Of a stretch of 64,000 bases of DNA, positions 61,845-64,000 are shown piece after piece. The DNA is from Anthopleura xanthogrammica. Taxonomy: Eukaryota; Cnidaria; Anthozoa; Actiniaria; Actiniidae. Both the position numbers and the translations under genes were made by a program. The first letter of the stretch is position 1. Each line of letters begins with the position of its first letter. The notes under the pieces are model-generated. The model was not told where the DNA came from and did no database searches. It saw only the letters and a program-made list of their open reading frames with translations. The stretch is from NCBI GenBank assembly GCA_964019055.1, contig OZ025206.1, forward strand, positions 28,340,512 to 28,404,511, given 5' to 3'.

Positions 61845-62151
61845 ATGCCTGGCGAAGGGCACCAAAGTGGAAAGATACTTCTTAGGCGATTAATGATGTT
61901 TTGCGTATATTTTTTTGGTGGAGCAGCTCTATTCTTGTTGATCGAGAAAGGAGATACAAATTATTCTCACTTTAACAAGACGGCGATCATCGAAGAAGTA
62001 AGACAGAACACTATGAAGAATTACGATATATCAGTTGACCAGTTCGAAAATATTACCCAAGAAATTCTCAAAATAAACAGTAAAAAGCCAAATGCACCGT
62101 GGAACTACTTTGATTGCCTCACATATGTCTTGCATCTTCTAACTACTATAG
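61845..62151 (+). CDS. Two-pore-domain potassium channel, K2P gene 6, first exon only (subfamily B)
   Basis: One exon of 102 codons plus 1 nt, starting MPGEGHQSGK. It encodes M1 (VYFFGGAALFLLIEKG), a cap with sequons NYS and NKT, and the first pore helix to TTIG with donor G|GTAAGT. The exon layout and sequence match exon 1 of K2P gene 5 (NSHFN/YSHFN, EEIRQN/EEVRQN, ISHDQFQ/ISVDQFE). The exon carrying YG(N/D), M2, the second pore and M4 is not found between 62152 and the window end, so it is beyond 64000 or the gene is broken. The intron position is the same filter-splitting phase-1 site. Confidence 0.88.
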
Positions 62152-64000
62152 GTAAGTGTATTTGCAGTTGAAAGAGCTTTATAGTGTTATGCCTGCATTT
62201 TGTATAATTTCCTTAATCTTGGTAAACGACCGGTTTACCACGATATCGCCTCTCTAGCAGATGTAAAACAAACTAGCTGGATTTTCATTGTCAATACCAT
62301 AATATAAGTTACATGCATGAAAAGCATTTAGCATTGAAAGCATTTTGAAACGACAATAAACAAAATACTGAGTATTTTTTTCCCTTTACTCGATTGAATA
62401 TTTGATGTTTGAGTTTTGTAAATAGTAGCATATAATTGTTTTCTGCTAAGTTAATTGGTAGTTGCAGGTTAAGTTCAAAGTGAACTCATGCGAAACAGTA
62501 TTTCAATAAAAACACTGGAAATCCTCATTATCATAATTTTTTTCATTTATTGGTCATAACATATGAGACGGCAAGCTGATTTTTATTCTTCTATTAGACA
62601 TTCAAAAGCATTCCAGCCTTATTCATTACATTTTTAAAAAGTTTTGTTTCAAAAATATATTGAATATTCTTAGCCCTTGACATTCCTTCTTTTTGCTTCT
62701 GACTCTACAGTATTTTCCATCTGTATCGATGTATCGCCACCTGCTGACATAGAAAGGTTTATTGTCTGCTAATTATTCATCGGTTTTCTCATATGAATAA
62801 ATTGTTCGATTTGTTTTGGAGTCTAAACTTGGACGATACCCTAGTTACCAAAAGCATACTCCCAAATGATATCATCAAAAAAGAAAAATATGACGATCCG
62901 ATCATCATCACTGATCTATACCCGTTTTCGAGTGTAGGCTGAACCATATCTCGGCCTTGTCTTGGTTTGAACAAATGTATATGTTCTTGGTGTTTAGGGC
63001 AATTAATTAAGTCAAGTTGCTAGGAAAGTACAAATTCAATAAGATTCATTTGACTGTTAACAAGAAGAATTCATTTTGATTGGCTTAATATGAATTTGGA
63101 AGTCAGATAGGGGTTAGGTGCAAAAGAGTTGGTCGGGTAGTCAGTTTATTGGTCAGATTGGTCGATTCTGTTTGGATCTTTAATGAATCCAGAAGTTTTC
63201 ATACAATACTCTATGATACAATAATCCTTGAGTTAAAGGGGAAAAACATACCCTCGTGATAATTATCAGTGTATTTGAGCAAATCTAGTGAGCTATGTAC
63301 ATTGATTGAGGATCGGATGTTCGCTGAGTTGAGTTGAGTTTGAGTTTACATTGAATCTTCACTGAGTTACAATAGATTTCTTTTTTCCCCTTTTTTCATT
63401 ATAAAACATATATAAAATACATTACTCGTACTGACCGCGTATATTGTATCAACAACTGACACAGGAAACAGCTTTACCTAATTATTAACACCAGGTTCCA
63501 CATTCCAAAATTTATTACACCTTGATTTTTTTTCCTAAAAAGCATATTTTGTGGCCTTGATTGCTTTTGATTCAACTAAAGGAGTTTTGGGAAATTTTTG
63601 CAGTTTCACTTTAAAAAGCGCTCTTAAAAGTGATTTGTAGAGCCGTCACCTCTGTTCCAACATAGTACATCTCGAGTTTTGACAATGATAATCGTCTAAT
63701 ATTCATCTATAGCGCAGCGAACCATTGCAGAACGTCATCTATGTATAGTATCCTGCGTTGGAATATGCTAATTAGCAAGAATTACTCTGAAACGGTCATA
63801 AGCAGCTGTAATCCAGTTCTTAAGGTCAGTTTGTTTGGCTGCCTGCCAACGCAATCCTAAAAAGTTGAATTAACTAAATTAACTTAAGAAAATCAAATAA
63901 TCAGATAGATCAACTCAGATAGATACTAACCACTCAACCGGGCTTAAAGTGCACCTGACTCTTATATGACATATGTGAGTAGAATTGCTTGTTTGTTCTC
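62152..64000. other. Start of the K2P gene 6 intron or 3' flank, nothing recognised
   Basis: AT-rich sequence without a second K2P exon or a clear repeat. The preceding gene needs an acceptor followed by GNTA(C/T)GG further right. Confidence 0.5.

Overview
The window looks like nuclear DNA of a cnidarian, most likely an anthozoan. It is AT-rich. Its genes have several short exons with canonical GT..AG introns, and it is full of hairpin MITEs, tRNA-derived SINEs, 3' fragments of L2/CR1-type LINEs, a DIRS-like YR retroelement and long microsatellites. The anthozoan placement rests on the style of the SINEs and repeats and on the gene families (NMDA-like iGluR, photoprotein-like EF-hand protein). 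It is inference; no marker gene proves it.

Layout. 1.6-7.5 kb (+): a complete five-exon NMDA-type ionotropic glutamate receptor, 929 aa by my joins. 14.5-39.6 kb (+): four complete tandem two-pore-domain potassium channel (K2P) genes of one subfamily. Each has three exons, with first exons of 125 bp and second exons of 170 bp in all four copies. 42.2-45.9 kb (+): a fifth K2P of a second subfamily with two exons. 47.9-48.4 kb (-): an intronless EF-hand gene like Ca-regulated photoproteins, whose C-terminus and 3' UTR lie in a dispersed repeat. 51.5-54.7 kb: a TTAA-flanked element with ~0.88 kb terminal inverted repeats. 55.8-57.7 kb (+): discoidin (F5/8 type C) exons, one with a frameshift. 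57.8-60.4 kb (+): a decayed DIRS-like retrotransposon. 61.8 kb (+): first exon of a sixth K2P of the second subfamily, whose remaining exon(s) lie beyond the window.

All six K2P genes share the intron that splits the first selectivity-filter glycine codon (phase 1). Subfamily A (genes 1-4) has an extra phase-2 intron between M1 and the extracellular cap; subfamily B (5, 6) lacks it. The residue after the first GYG/GFG differs between copies (D, D, D, H, N). Three of the four subfamily-A proteins end in RRxS-V/L, like the 14-3-3 binding C-termini of vertebrate TASK channels. The array therefore looks like a recently expanded, diversifying leak-channel cluster next to a glutamate receptor.

Much of the rest is mobile DNA. 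At least four unrelated TIR families (five copies) are flanked by TTAA or a close relic. Four perfect microsatellites of 4-6 bp units are all 318-328 bp long, which may be an assembly or read-length effect. All repeat families are named by pattern only; no database was searched.
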